64,000 nt of DNA from Dyadobacter bucti. GTDB taxonomy: Bacteria; Bacteroidota; Bacteroidia; Cytophagales; Spirosomataceae. The DNA lies in the NCBI RefSeq assembly GCF_005869225.1, contig NZ_SWFP01000003.1, positions 620,001 through 684,000 on the forward strand, read 5' to 3'. The translations under genes and the position numbers were made by a program. The notes under the pieces were generated by a model, which was not told the origin of the DNA, did not search any database, and saw only the letters and a program-made list of their open reading frames with translations. Positions 50,201-57,557 of this stretch are shown piece after piece; positions within the stretch are counted from its first letter, which is position 1, and each line of letters begins with the position of its first letter.

Positions 50201-50557
50201 TGTTTTCTGAACCGGAACGGGCAGTTTCAGAAACAGGTTTTGCCTTTGCAAGCTCAGTTTGCGCCTGTTTATGCCATACTTGTTCGCGATTTTGACAAGG
50301 ACGGTAACCTCGATTTACTACTCTTGGGGAACAAAACCGACAATCGTCTCAAACTGGGTAGTATGGACGCAAATTATGGTTGCCTGCTTTCGGGGGACGG
50401 AAAAGGGGGATTTACTTATGTGGATCAGCCCCACTCAGGTTTGTCTGTAACCGGTGATGTCAAATCGTGCATCGAGATACTGATCGGCAAGCAGCCGCAC
50501 CTGGTGATCGGGACTTTTAATCAGTCACTTCAATTTTACAAAAACGTGAAAAAGTAA
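47237..50557 (+). CDS. Second CRTAC1-like FG-GAP/VCBS protein with ASPIC/UnbV domain
   Basis: A 1106-residue paralogue of the preceding gene with the same order of FG-GAP repeats. Calcium loops include DINNDGFEDLFF, DVNGDGLLDIHI, DYDNDGDLDMML, DFDNDGYKDLFV, DLDNDGDLDLVV, DKDGDLDLFVGG and DVDGDGKKDIIAGN. An ASPIC/UnbV segment (PLRVHFGLEKETSIDSLKIIWPGG) lies at about 558-581. Unlike its neighbour it has a signal-peptidase-I-type leader (LTFQVSFVRGQQ) rather than a lipobox. The stop codon overlaps the start of the haloperoxidase gene by one base (TAATG), so those two are translationally coupled. A terminator precedes it, so it probably has its own promoter. Confidence 0.9.
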   Translation: MNAKIICKSLIILCFLTFQVSFVRGQQALFQLLPPKQTGVDFINAINEDENLNVMAYEYFYNGGGVAVGDINNDGFEDLFFTSNMGPNKLFLNLGGIKGQTMKFKDITLSAGKGLDGRKGGWRTGVTMADVNGDGLLDIHICYSGKVDNEKRKNQLFINQGNLKFLEQAKEYGLDNISYSTQAAFFDYDNDGDLDMMLLNHSVKKIDNMELARFKQETDELAGNKLFENQQNHFVEVTKKAGIHQYPLTFGLGMAIADVNMDGWQDIYVTNDYNESDYLYINKKDGTFEDVTQRYFRHLAQFSMGIEIADFNNDGLPDIMSLDMLPEDNQRQKLLQLQENYESFELMMKQNLYKQYMRNMLQLNNGDGTFSEIAQISGVSNTDWSWTPLFADFDNDGYKDLFVSNGYYRDYTNKDFLKYWGDYKIRRAVDKEPTQLMDLVKAMPSTKLSNYIFRNNRDLTFTKMQEVWGLQNVAISSGAAYADLDNDGDLDLVVNNINEVAFVYQNIGQEKSPTSWLEVKLKENSANKNSVGAKAYVYTKGKMQYQEVSPNRGYLSCTPLRVHFGLEKETSIDSLKIIWPGGDQEVFTDVKLNQVLTIEKSEDRKLRKVNTSKIESPVFTKESNAIEYVHEGFNENDFKRQPLMLSMYSQTGPVVAKGDVNKDGFEDVFISGDQNKQAKIWLQQSDGRLQEMPGFAVGDENISAASAAVFFDANGDGFDDLYIAKGGYSLFEPNTISFQDEMYLNDGKGRLNLSVLSVPNLKGSSKSCVRPFDFDKDGDLDLFVGGRVVPGRYPEAPASFLLTNDGKGNFTITESPFFKIGMVTDAQWADLDGDGNVELVICGEMMPVKIFSYKGKDFTDQTAQYFKEEEHGFWSALKVEDVDGDGKKDIIAGNIGLNSQIKVSSSEPGELYFADFDKNGSIDPFFCFYIQGKSYPFVSRDELNDQIYPMRKKFPFYKDYANASIKEIFAAEDLAKATRLTVTEARSVCFLNRNGQFQKQVLPLQAQFAPVYAILVRDFDKDGNLDLLLLGNKTDNRLKLGSMDANYGCLLSGDGKGGFTYVDQPHSGLSVTGDVKSCIEILIGKQPHLVIGTFNQSLQFYKNVKK

Positions 50558-51873
50558 TGCGCCCGGTTTTTTTGATACTATTGTTTTTAACAAAATTCGC
50601 TCATGCCCAGAAGCCTGAGGGAGGATTGAAATCCTATCTTCAGCCAGCTGTATTTTCCGTGACGATGGTGATGATCCACGACGTGGTAAATCCGCCTGCG
50701 GCCACTCGCTTTTACACATACTGCATGATGGGCGCTTACGAAATTGTAGCACAGAACAACAGCCAGATTGTCTCACCGACCGCATTTATCAGAAGTATCG
50801 AGCCTTTCAAAGTCGAATCGCCGGTGGCATATAATTATCAGATCGCTGCGCTTTATTGTATTCTGGAAACAGGGCGGGTGATCCTTCCTTCGGGATATAT
50901 GCTCGAAGAAGATCAGAAAAAACTGATTATCGCACTCCTGAGGGAGGGCCATTCGCAGAAAGAGATAAACGTTGCGGTTTCCGTCGCGCAGGATGTTGCA
51001 AAGAAAATTGCAGCAAATGCATCTACCGACGGCTATCTCAAATTGAGCACCAGGCTCAGGTACAGGCCCAAAAAAGGAGAAGCCTACTGGTACCCCACGC
51101 CACCAGGATATATAGAAGGCATTGAGCCGCACTGGAAAACGATCCGTCCGATGATGATCGATTCTTGCAACCAGTTTGTACCCAAGCCGCCTGTAGAATT
51201 CAGTAAAGATAGCACCAGCCAATTTTATAAACTTGCCCGTGAAGTATATGAAGTAGGAAAAAAACTCACTGAAAAAGAGAGGTTTATAGCATCATATTGG
51301 GATTGCAACCCATTCGCGATCAATACATCAGGCCACATGTCGATCGGGTTTAAAAAGATAAGCCCGGGAGGTCACTGGATGAATATCACGGGAATTGCCA
51401 CTACCAAGGCGAAACTCGATCTGGACAAGGGAATTATGGTGCACGCACTTGCGGCAGTTACGCTGATGGATGCTTTTATCAGTTGCTGGGATGAAAAATA
51501 CCGCAGCAGCCGGGTAAGGCCGGAAACGGTCATTAACCGCTACATTGATCCGAAGTGGCAGCCGCTTTTGCAAACACCTCCGTTTCCGGAATACACCAGC
51601 GGGCATAGCGTCATTTCTACTGCCGTTTCGGAAACCCTTACTTATCTGCTGGGGGATAATTTCTCTTTCCGGGATGATACCGAAGTGATTTTTGACCTCC
51701 CGACAAGAGATTTTAGATCGTTCAGGCAGGCAGCGGAGGAAGCGGCAATTTCACGTTTATATGGTGGTATCCATTACCGCGATGCAATTACCGCCGGACA
51801 GCTACAGGGTAAAGAGCTTGGACAGTATATCATCGAAAAGCTGAAAAATAATGGAGTGAAGCCCGTGATCTGA
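50557..51873 (+). CDS. Vanadium-dependent haloperoxidase / PAP2-type protein
   Basis: A 438-residue exported protein (signal MRPVFLILLFLTKFAHAQ). It belongs to the vanadium haloperoxidase/PAP2 phosphatase superfamily. Anion-site motif 1, KxxxxxxRP, is KYRSSRVRP near 310-318. Motif 2, SGH, is in PEYTSGHSV near 343-351. Motif 3 is SRLYGGIHYRDA near 398-409, where the Asp comes one residue earlier than in the usual SRxxxxxHxxxD. Either vanadate (halide oxidation) or phosphate-ester chemistry could be supported. It is coupled by a one-base overlap to the CRTAC1-like gene upstream, so the two products probably act together in the periplasm or on the surface. Confidence 0.85.
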   Translation: MRPVFLILLFLTKFAHAQKPEGGLKSYLQPAVFSVTMVMIHDVVNPPAATRFYTYCMMGAYEIVAQNNSQIVSPTAFIRSIEPFKVESPVAYNYQIAALYCILETGRVILPSGYMLEEDQKKLIIALLREGHSQKEINVAVSVAQDVAKKIAANASTDGYLKLSTRLRYRPKKGEAYWYPTPPGYIEGIEPHWKTIRPMMIDSCNQFVPKPPVEFSKDSTSQFYKLAREVYEVGKKLTEKERFIASYWDCNPFAINTSGHMSIGFKKISPGGHWMNITGIATTKAKLDLDKGIMVHALAAVTLMDAFISCWDEKYRSSRVRPETVINRYIDPKWQPLLQTPPFPEYTSGHSVISTAVSETLTYLLGDNFSFRDDTEVIFDLPTRDFRSFRQAAEEAAISRLYGGIHYRDAITAGQLQGKELGQYIIEKLKNNGVKPVI

Positions 51874-51914
51874 TAAAATAAGGTGCGGGGGCGGCTAATT
51901 CTCTCTGAAAATAT

Positions 51915-51922
51915 TAGTTTTG
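51915..51922 (+). promoter_or_regulatory. -7 promoter element of the 51954 gene
   Basis: TAGTTTTG matches TAnnTTTG. It overlaps the region of an upstream in-frame GTG (51924), supporting ATG 51954 as the real start. Confidence 0.5.
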
Positions 51923-51953
51923 GGTGATCATAATAATCCTGCTTTGCCCGATA

Positions 51954-52637
51954 ATGAATAAACTGATTTTCGCTGTTTTACTGATAAGCGGCCTGGTGCA
52001 CCCCCGGCTGAATGCGCAGCAACTTACCGTAGCAGACGAAAAGATTGACAGTACAGGAATCAATAATAGTCCAAAGTGGTTTTTCGGCCTGAACGGAGGT
52101 TACGGTCAGAGACTGTACCGCTCCGGAATGCAGGTGAAAAGGGCCGACATCAATTATCACAGAAACCTGAAATCAGGTATTTTCTTTGGAGGGGAGCTGG
52201 GCTATTTTCCCTGGAAAAAAGTCGGTATCGGCTTAAAATACGATCGCTACCAGAGCAAAGCGGAAACAGAAAAGCTGAGTGAGGATGTAACGATCCAGTT
52301 TATGGGCGCATCCCTGATCCATCGTGCCCCGCTTGGCAGCAGCCGGACCTCGGTACTGACTTCCTTATTACTGGGTTATCAACCTTATCAAAACAATACA
52401 GTTTCCGGAGAAGATGGGTTTACTTTCAGAGGGAAAACCATGGGGTGGGGGATCAGCGTTGGTCTTGAAAGACGGTTGAGCCGGAAATTTGCTATTCATC
52501 TCACCGGAACTGCTATCATGGGAGCTGCTTACCGCCTTACCCGTGAAACTGCATTCAGTACTGAAACCTTAAAGTTATCCAAAGACGATAGCGTCGACTT
52601 GTCCAGGGCCTCGGTCACGCTGGGGTTCAGGTTTTAG
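51954..52637 (+). CDS. Small outer-membrane beta-barrel protein
   Basis: A 227-residue protein. The signal peptide MNKLIFAVLLISGLVHPRLNAQ precedes about eight amphipathic strands with alternating aromatic and polar residues. Examples are WFFGLNGGYGQRLYRS, GIFFGGELGYFPWKKVGIGLKYDRYQS, TSLLLGYQPYQN and the final ASVTLGFRF. The protein ends in Phe, as 8-stranded outer-membrane barrels do. It resembles the outer-membrane beta-barrel family (PF13505-type), function unknown. It has its own promoter and lies directly downstream of the haloperoxidase, 80 nt away. Confidence 0.8.
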   Translation: MNKLIFAVLLISGLVHPRLNAQQLTVADEKIDSTGINNSPKWFFGLNGGYGQRLYRSGMQVKRADINYHRNLKSGIFFGGELGYFPWKKVGIGLKYDRYQSKAETEKLSEDVTIQFMGASLIHRAPLGSSRTSVLTSLLLGYQPYQNNTVSGEDGFTFRGKTMGWGISVGLERRLSRKFAIHLTGTAIMGAAYRLTRETAFSTETLKLSKDDSVDLSRASVTLGFRF

Positions 52638-52733
52638 GCTATATATTCCTTCGTGGTAATGTCGTTAACTGACATATCACTGGCGCAGCAGTCCGGTGTA
52701 TGCTTGGTATATTTAGGTTTAATCTGAACGGAA

Positions 52734-53045
52734 ATGGTCATAGAGCGCAATAGCGAGGAAATTATCATCAGGCTCCCGGCGACGGTAGACATTGCAGGAT
52801 TTTATTGATTTTGCGAGGTACAAAGAAATATCCGCAAAGTTTATAGCTGTGATTTTCTCAAAACAGAGATTCATAAGCATCGAAAGAAACTACTGAAACA
52901 TACGAAAATCACCGAGGAAGAACTCAATGAATTGGAAATGCTGGTCACTTCCTGCAATACTTTTCTTCATGAAGAACTCATTCCCGCCGACAGCTACGTC
53001 AAAGCAGAAGAAAATGAACGCGGTAAAATCATTAAAATACTATAA
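52734..53045 (+). pseudogene. Decayed small gene(s), antitoxin-like remnant
   Basis: In the 566-nt gap 52638-53203 an ATG at 52734 starts MVIERNSEEIIIRLPATVDI and stops at a TGA (52806). A shift of one base continues as [16 protein letters not shown] (52792-52839). Together these resemble small Bacteroidota antitoxin-like proteins that start with a strand-rich I-x-x-LP segment followed by a helix. The first frame reopens after the TGA and runs to 53045 with [15 protein letters not shown] and a charged end that look protein-coding. At least one stop or frameshift disrupts it. No toxin gene is adjacent. Nothing else is seen in the gap. Confidence 0.4.
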
Positions 53046-53203
53046 AAAAGTAAGGGAAAAGTTGGATTAAAAAGTCTTGATTGTGATTCGTTGCCGGCCG
53101 GGAAGAAAATGCCGCTTCTAATGGTAGATTGGCCGGGTTAAAGCCTTAATTTAATAATTATAACCTTGAATTTTAATTAATATCATTTTCTAAACCCATA
53201 TTG

Positions 53204-54103
53204 ATGAACGCAAATTTCTTTAATGAAAGATTCAGTTTTTCTGCATTTGCCCTTTTTGTTTCCACACTTCTGATAGCTACTTCCGCTTTAACTGTTGCGC
53301 AGACAAAATCTTCGAAAAATAAAAAACCGCTCGTGGTTTTTGTCACGGGAGACCATGAGTATAGCGGAGAAGAAACACTTCCGATCATTGCGGCGGAGCT
53401 GGAGAAGAACTATGGAATGCGGACAATTTTCCTGAAATCATCCCCAGACCACAACAGCGAGAAAAACATACCCGGGCTGGAAGCTCTGAAAGATGCAGAC
53501 CTGGCTGTTTTTTATCTACGGTGGAGGCAGTTGCCAAAAGATCAGCTGGCGCTTATCGATGAATATCTCAAAAAGGGGAAGCCGGTAATGGGATTTCGCA
53601 CAACTACGCACGCTTTCAATTTCCCAAAGGGGGATGAAAGTGAAAAATGGAACGCATTTGGTGAATTTGCGCTGAATTCTCCTCCGGGATGGGGTGGTGC
53701 TGCCAAGCACACGCACTACGGACACAACAGCAGCACGGATGTGACCGTGATCCCGGAGCAGGCGAAGAACCCTATCCTTACCGGTGTTGCTCCTTCTTTT
53801 CATGCACGGTCCTGGTTGTACAGGGTATTGCCCGATTACCCTGTGAAGGGATCGACCTGGCTTTTGATGGGAAAATCTGTCAACCCTGACAAAGCAGCGA
53901 TCGACAACCCTGTGGCCTGGACAGGCACCAATTCATTTGGCGGGAAAGTGTTTATGACAACACTGGGACATCCCGAAGATTTCAGACAGGAAGCTTTTCA
54001 ACGTCTGGTTATCAATGCTATTCATTGGGAGCTGGGGCAAAAAGTGCCGAAGCAATGGAAAGGCAAAATGGACATTGAGGTTCCTTACCGGGAAGCCAAG
54101 TAA
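53204..54103 (+). CDS. ThuA-like domain protein, exported
   Basis: A 299-residue protein with a signal peptide (residues about 10-33, ending VAQT). The body is a ThuA-like class I glutamine-amidotransferase-type fold. It has PLVVFVTGDHEYSGEETLPIIAAELEKNYGMRTIFL near 41-76, DADLAVFYLRWRQLP near 98-112 and GKPVMGFRTTTHAF near 126-139 where the catalytic-type elbow lies (no Cys at that point). GGKVFMTTLGHPEDF near 247-261 ends the domain. ThuA proteins are linked to trehalose and other sugar utilisation, but their chemistry is unproven. It is 65 nt upstream of the GSDH-cytochrome fusion, a frequent pairing in Bacteroidota and Planctomycetota. Confidence 0.88.
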   Translation: MNANFFNERFSFSAFALFVSTLLIATSALTVAQTKSSKNKKPLVVFVTGDHEYSGEETLPIIAAELEKNYGMRTIFLKSSPDHNSEKNIPGLEALKDADLAVFYLRWRQLPKDQLALIDEYLKKGKPVMGFRTTTHAFNFPKGDESEKWNAFGEFALNSPPGWGGAAKHTHYGHNSSTDVTVIPEQAKNPILTGVAPSFHARSWLYRVLPDYPVKGSTWLLMGKSVNPDKAAIDNPVAWTGTNSFGGKVFMTTLGHPEDFRQEAFQRLVINAIHWELGQKVPKQWKGKMDIEVPYREAK

Positions 54104-54168
54104 TGTTTACCAGCACTTTAGAATAATTATAACCTATTCAGAATTTTGGATACAATCACCAAGAACAA

Positions 54169-57100
54169 ATGACCAAACCCGGCAAAAAAAGTATCAGGGG
54201 ATTCCTCCTCGCATTTGGCATAACCGTTGTCGCATTTACTGCGTTTCAGTTTATCCAATCGGAATCTATCAAAGTAAAAAAAGGCTCGCGTATTGTTTTG
54301 ATCGGCAATAACCTCGGGTCGAGAATGATGAATTACGGGTTGTTCGAAACCGAAATGCAGGTTCGTTATCCGGATAGTTCCCTTTACATCCGTAACATGT
54401 GCGACGGAGGCGATACCCCTGGTTTCAGGCCGCATGCGAGCCGGAACTTACCCTGGGCATTTCCGGGCGCGGAGAAATTTCAGACTGAACTTGCCACGAA
54501 TTCAAACAGTGAAGGGCATTTTGACACACCTGATCAATGGCTTACAAGGCTTAAAACAGACATTATCATTGCTTTTTTTGGATATAATGAGTCATTTCAG
54601 GGAAAAGCCGGACTTGAAAACTACAAGGCTGAACTGGATGCTTTTGTGAAATATACCCTGAGCCAAAAGTATAACGGTACGGCTGCTCCAAAGCTGGCAT
54701 TAGTGTCGCCCATCGCGTTTGAAAACCTTTCAAATTTATACGACCTGCCGAACGGTGTAAAAGAAAACATCAATCTGGCCATGTATACCAAGGCGATGAA
54801 AGAGGTGGCCGAAAAAAATAATGTTCTTTTCGTGGATGCTTTTACGCCTTCACAAAAATGGTATGAAACAACCAAAGAGCCTTTGACGATTGATGGTTCT
54901 CAGTTGAATGAAGAGGGGTACAGAAAATTGGGTATTCTTTTGACTGACAACATATTCGGTAAAGTAGCCCCTAAAGCTGAGAAAAACCGCGCGTTGGTGC
55001 ATGATGCTGTGATGGAAAAGAACTGGATGTGGCACAACGATTTTAAAATTCCAAACGGAGTGCACGTGTATGGCCGTCGTTACAATCCTTTCGGGCAGGA
55101 TAACTATCCCGCTGAAATTCAGAAAATCAGGGAATTGACGGATATCCGGGACACAGCGATTTGGCTGGCAGCGTCCAAGGGACAAAAAACGGATTACAGT
55201 GTGGTGGATAAGAACACTTCTCCCTTACCTCCTGTTAAAACCAACTTCAACCCGGAGAAAAACGGAAGCCTTACTTATCTGTACGGAGCGGATGCGCTTG
55301 CCAAACTCAAAGTACCGGAGGGATATAAAATAGAGCTTTTTGCTTCGGAGGAAGAATTTCCGGATCTCGCAAAACCTATGCAGATGTCTTTTGATAATAA
55401 AGGCAGATTGTGGGTTGCAACTATGCCAAGTTACCCGCATTACAAGCCGGGAGATTCCAAGCCCAATGACAAAATCATTATTCTGGAAGATACCAACAAC
55501 GATGGTAAGGCTGATAAGCAAACGGTTTTTGTAGATGGCCTTCATTTGCCGCTTGGATTCGAAATTGCTCCCGAAGGGGTTTATGTATCACAGGGAACAA
55601 ATCTCAAAATCTTTACGGACACCAACGGCGATGACAAAGCTGATAAGAGCGAGATCCTTTTGAGCGGTTTTGATGATCATGACACGCACCACAACAGCCA
55701 CGCATTCACAGTGGATCCGTCTGGCGCTATCTATTCCGGCGAAGGTGTTTTCCTGCATACCAATGTAGAGACGTCCTATGGGCCCGTTCGCGCAACAAAC
55801 GGAGGTTTTTACAGATACAGCCCACAGCTGCATAAGCTCGAACGTACTGCCCAGCTATCCATTCCAAATCCCTGGGGTATTGCATTTGATGATTGGGGAC
55901 AGCCGTTTTTCGCAGAAACATCCAGCCCCGATGTACGCTGGATGATGCCGGGAACTGTTTTGCCGAGGTATGGAGAAGCTACCCACAAGTCGGTACAGCT
56001 GATTGAAGAGAAACACCGCGTGCGCCCGACTTCCGGACTGGAATTTGTTTCCAGCCGCCATTTCCCGGACGAACTGCAGGGTGACCTTCTGATCAACAAT
56101 ACCATTGGATTCTTGGGAATGAAAGAGCATACGCTGAAAGACGACGGAACAGGATACAAAAGTTCTCACAGGATGGATCTTGTGGTAAGTGAGGACAGGA
56201 ATTTCAGGCCTGTCGATATGGAGTTTGCTCCGGACGGTTCCCTTTACCTTATCGACTGGCATAACATCCTGATCGGCCACATGCAGCATAACGCCAGAGA
56301 TCCATTGCGTGACCATTCGCACGGAAGGGTTTACCGCATCACTTATCCTTCTCGGCCGTTGGTAACACCTGCCAAAGTAGCAGGCGCTAGCATTGATGAA
56401 CTGCTGGATAACCTGAAGCTGCCCGAGTACCGCACACGTTACAGAACCAGAAGAGAGCTGAGGGGCAGGGATGTGAAACAGGTATTGGCGAAGCTTACGA
56501 CCTGGACCGCGTCACTGGACAAAAATGACCCGAGATACGAGCACCATTTGCTGGAAGGCCTGTGGGTGAGCTGGGGACTGAATAAAGTAGACCAGAAATT
56601 GTTACGCCAGTTGTTGAAAGCCAAAGATTATCACGTTCGCGCGGCAGCGGTAGGTGTGGTTCGCTATACCGGGCATCAGGTGGCTGACCAGGCTAATTTG
56701 TTGATGCAGGCGGTAAAAGATGAAAATAGCCGGGTGCGTCTGGAAGGAATTGTGGCTGCTTCCTGGCTGACAAAAGACAAAGGCCTGCCGATCCTGAACG
56801 AAGCTGCCAAAATGCCGCTGGACGACTGGATGGTGCATGCACACGAAGCGGCAGTAGCACACATCAGTGGGTTGCCGGTTAAAAAGGAAAAGGTAGTGGC
56901 GACCAAAACAAACCTTGTTGGAAAGGAACTCGAGCTTTTCAACCTCGGAAAAGAGGTGTACGCGAAAGAAGGTTACTGCACCACTTGCCACCAGCCTGAC
57001 GGAAAAGGACTTTCTGCATCAGGGTTTCCGCCATTGACGGGTACCAACTGGGTTTCGGGGAGTGACGAGCGTCTGATCAAAGTGGTATTGAAAGGACTCC

Positions 57101-57339
57101 TGGGGCCTATTGAAGTGCAAGGACAAAAATATGCAGGACAGGTGCCGATGACACCGTTCGGAGGTTTGCTGAATGACAAAGAAGTCGCGGCTGTTCTTAC
57201 TTATGTAAGGAATTCGTTTGGAAACAAAGGCGCCGCGATCCTTCCGGAAAAGGTAAAACAAGTGAGAGCAGCTACTGAAAGTAAAAAAGATTTTTATTCT
57301 CCGGAACAATTACTGAAAGATCATCCGATGGAGAAATAA
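54169..57339 (+). CDS. SGNH-like / GSDH-propeller / HEAT / cytochrome c fusion (PVC-type haem-binding protein)
   Basis: A 1056-residue exported protein with an N-terminal membrane segment (10-28). Residues about 38-270 resemble an SGNH hydrolase, but GDS is replaced by GNN and the DxxH block reads DGSQLN. Catalytic Ser and His are therefore doubtful, although FFGYNES is kept. Residues about 380-725 form a PVC-type, glucose/sorbosone-dehydrogenase-like propeller (GYKIELFASEEEFPDLAKPMQMSFD...GRLWVATMPSYPHY). HEAT-like helices follow at about 760-890. A haem-c domain has CTTCH at 937-941 with a distal Met in VPMTPFGG. Together with ThuA this suggests oxidation of a sugar-like substrate in the periplasm with electrons leaving by cytochrome c. 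Confidence 0.88.
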   Translation: MTKPGKKSIRGFLLAFGITVVAFTAFQFIQSESIKVKKGSRIVLIGNNLGSRMMNYGLFETEMQVRYPDSSLYIRNMCDGGDTPGFRPHASRNLPWAFPGAEKFQTELATNSNSEGHFDTPDQWLTRLKTDIIIAFFGYNESFQGKAGLENYKAELDAFVKYTLSQKYNGTAAPKLALVSPIAFENLSNLYDLPNGVKENINLAMYTKAMKEVAEKNNVLFVDAFTPSQKWYETTKEPLTIDGSQLNEEGYRKLGILLTDNIFGKVAPKAEKNRALVHDAVMEKNWMWHNDFKIPNGVHVYGRRYNPFGQDNYPAEIQKIRELTDIRDTAIWLAASKGQKTDYSVVDKNTSPLPPVKTNFNPEKNGSLTYLYGADALAKLKVPEGYKIELFASEEEFPDLAKPMQMSFDNKGRLWVATMPSYPHYKPGDSKPNDKIIILEDTNNDGKADKQTVFVDGLHLPLGFEIAPEGVYVSQGTNLKIFTDTNGDDKADKSEILLSGFDDHDTHHNSHAFTVDPSGAIYSGEGVFLHTNVETSYGPVRATNGGFYRYSPQLHKLERTAQLSIPNPWGIAFDDWGQPFFAETSSPDVRWMMPGTVLPRYGEATHKSVQLIEEKHRVRPTSGLEFVSSRHFPDELQGDLLINNTIGFLGMKEHTLKDDGTGYKSSHRMDLVVSEDRNFRPVDMEFAPDGSLYLIDWHNILIGHMQHNARDPLRDHSHGRVYRITYPSRPLVTPAKVAGASIDELLDNLKLPEYRTRYRTRRELRGRDVKQVLAKLTTWTASLDKNDPRYEHHLLEGLWVSWGLNKVDQKLLRQLLKAKDYHVRAAAVGVVRYTGHQVADQANLLMQAVKDENSRVRLEGIVAASWLTKDKGLPILNEAAKMPLDDWMVHAHEAAVAHISGLPVKKEKVVATKTNLVGKELELFNLGKEVYAKEGYCTTCHQPDGKGLSASGFPPLTGTNWVSGSDERLIKVVLKGLLGPIEVQGQKYAGQVPMTPFGGLLNDKEVAAVLTYVRNSFGNKGAAILPEKVKQVRAATESKKDFYSPEQLLKDHPMEK

Positions 57340-57358
57340 AGCCTGACAGGTTATTTGA

Positions 57359-57404
57359 GGCATAATAAAAGAGCGGTGGGCAACCTCCGCTCTTTTATTA
57401 TGCC
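57359..57404 (+). terminator. Strong intrinsic terminator
   Basis: GGCATAATAAAAGAGCGG and its complement CCGCTCTTTTATTATGCC form an 18-bp perfect stem, with GTGG/CCTC continuing toward a short loop. It closes the ThuA-GSDH unit and could work in both directions. Confidence 0.85.
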
Positions 57405-57462
57405 AGGTATCGGAACGAAAACGATGGTTGTAATGAGTGTTCTAAATGAAAAGTAGGATTAT

Positions 57463-57496
57463 TTTGAATATAAGGCCGCAATAATTCATAGTTTTG
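57463..57496 (+). promoter_or_regulatory. Promoter of the first GT-C-like gene
   Basis: TTTG (57463-57466) and TAGTTTTG (57489-57496) are 22 nt apart, close to the Bacteroidota pattern. The leader to the ATG at 57558 would be about 55 nt. Confidence 0.5.
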
Positions 57497-57557
57497 TGTA
57501 GTTAAATTGAGTGCCGCTTAGGTTACGTTCGATTCGGGACTCAACTAACACAACGCT

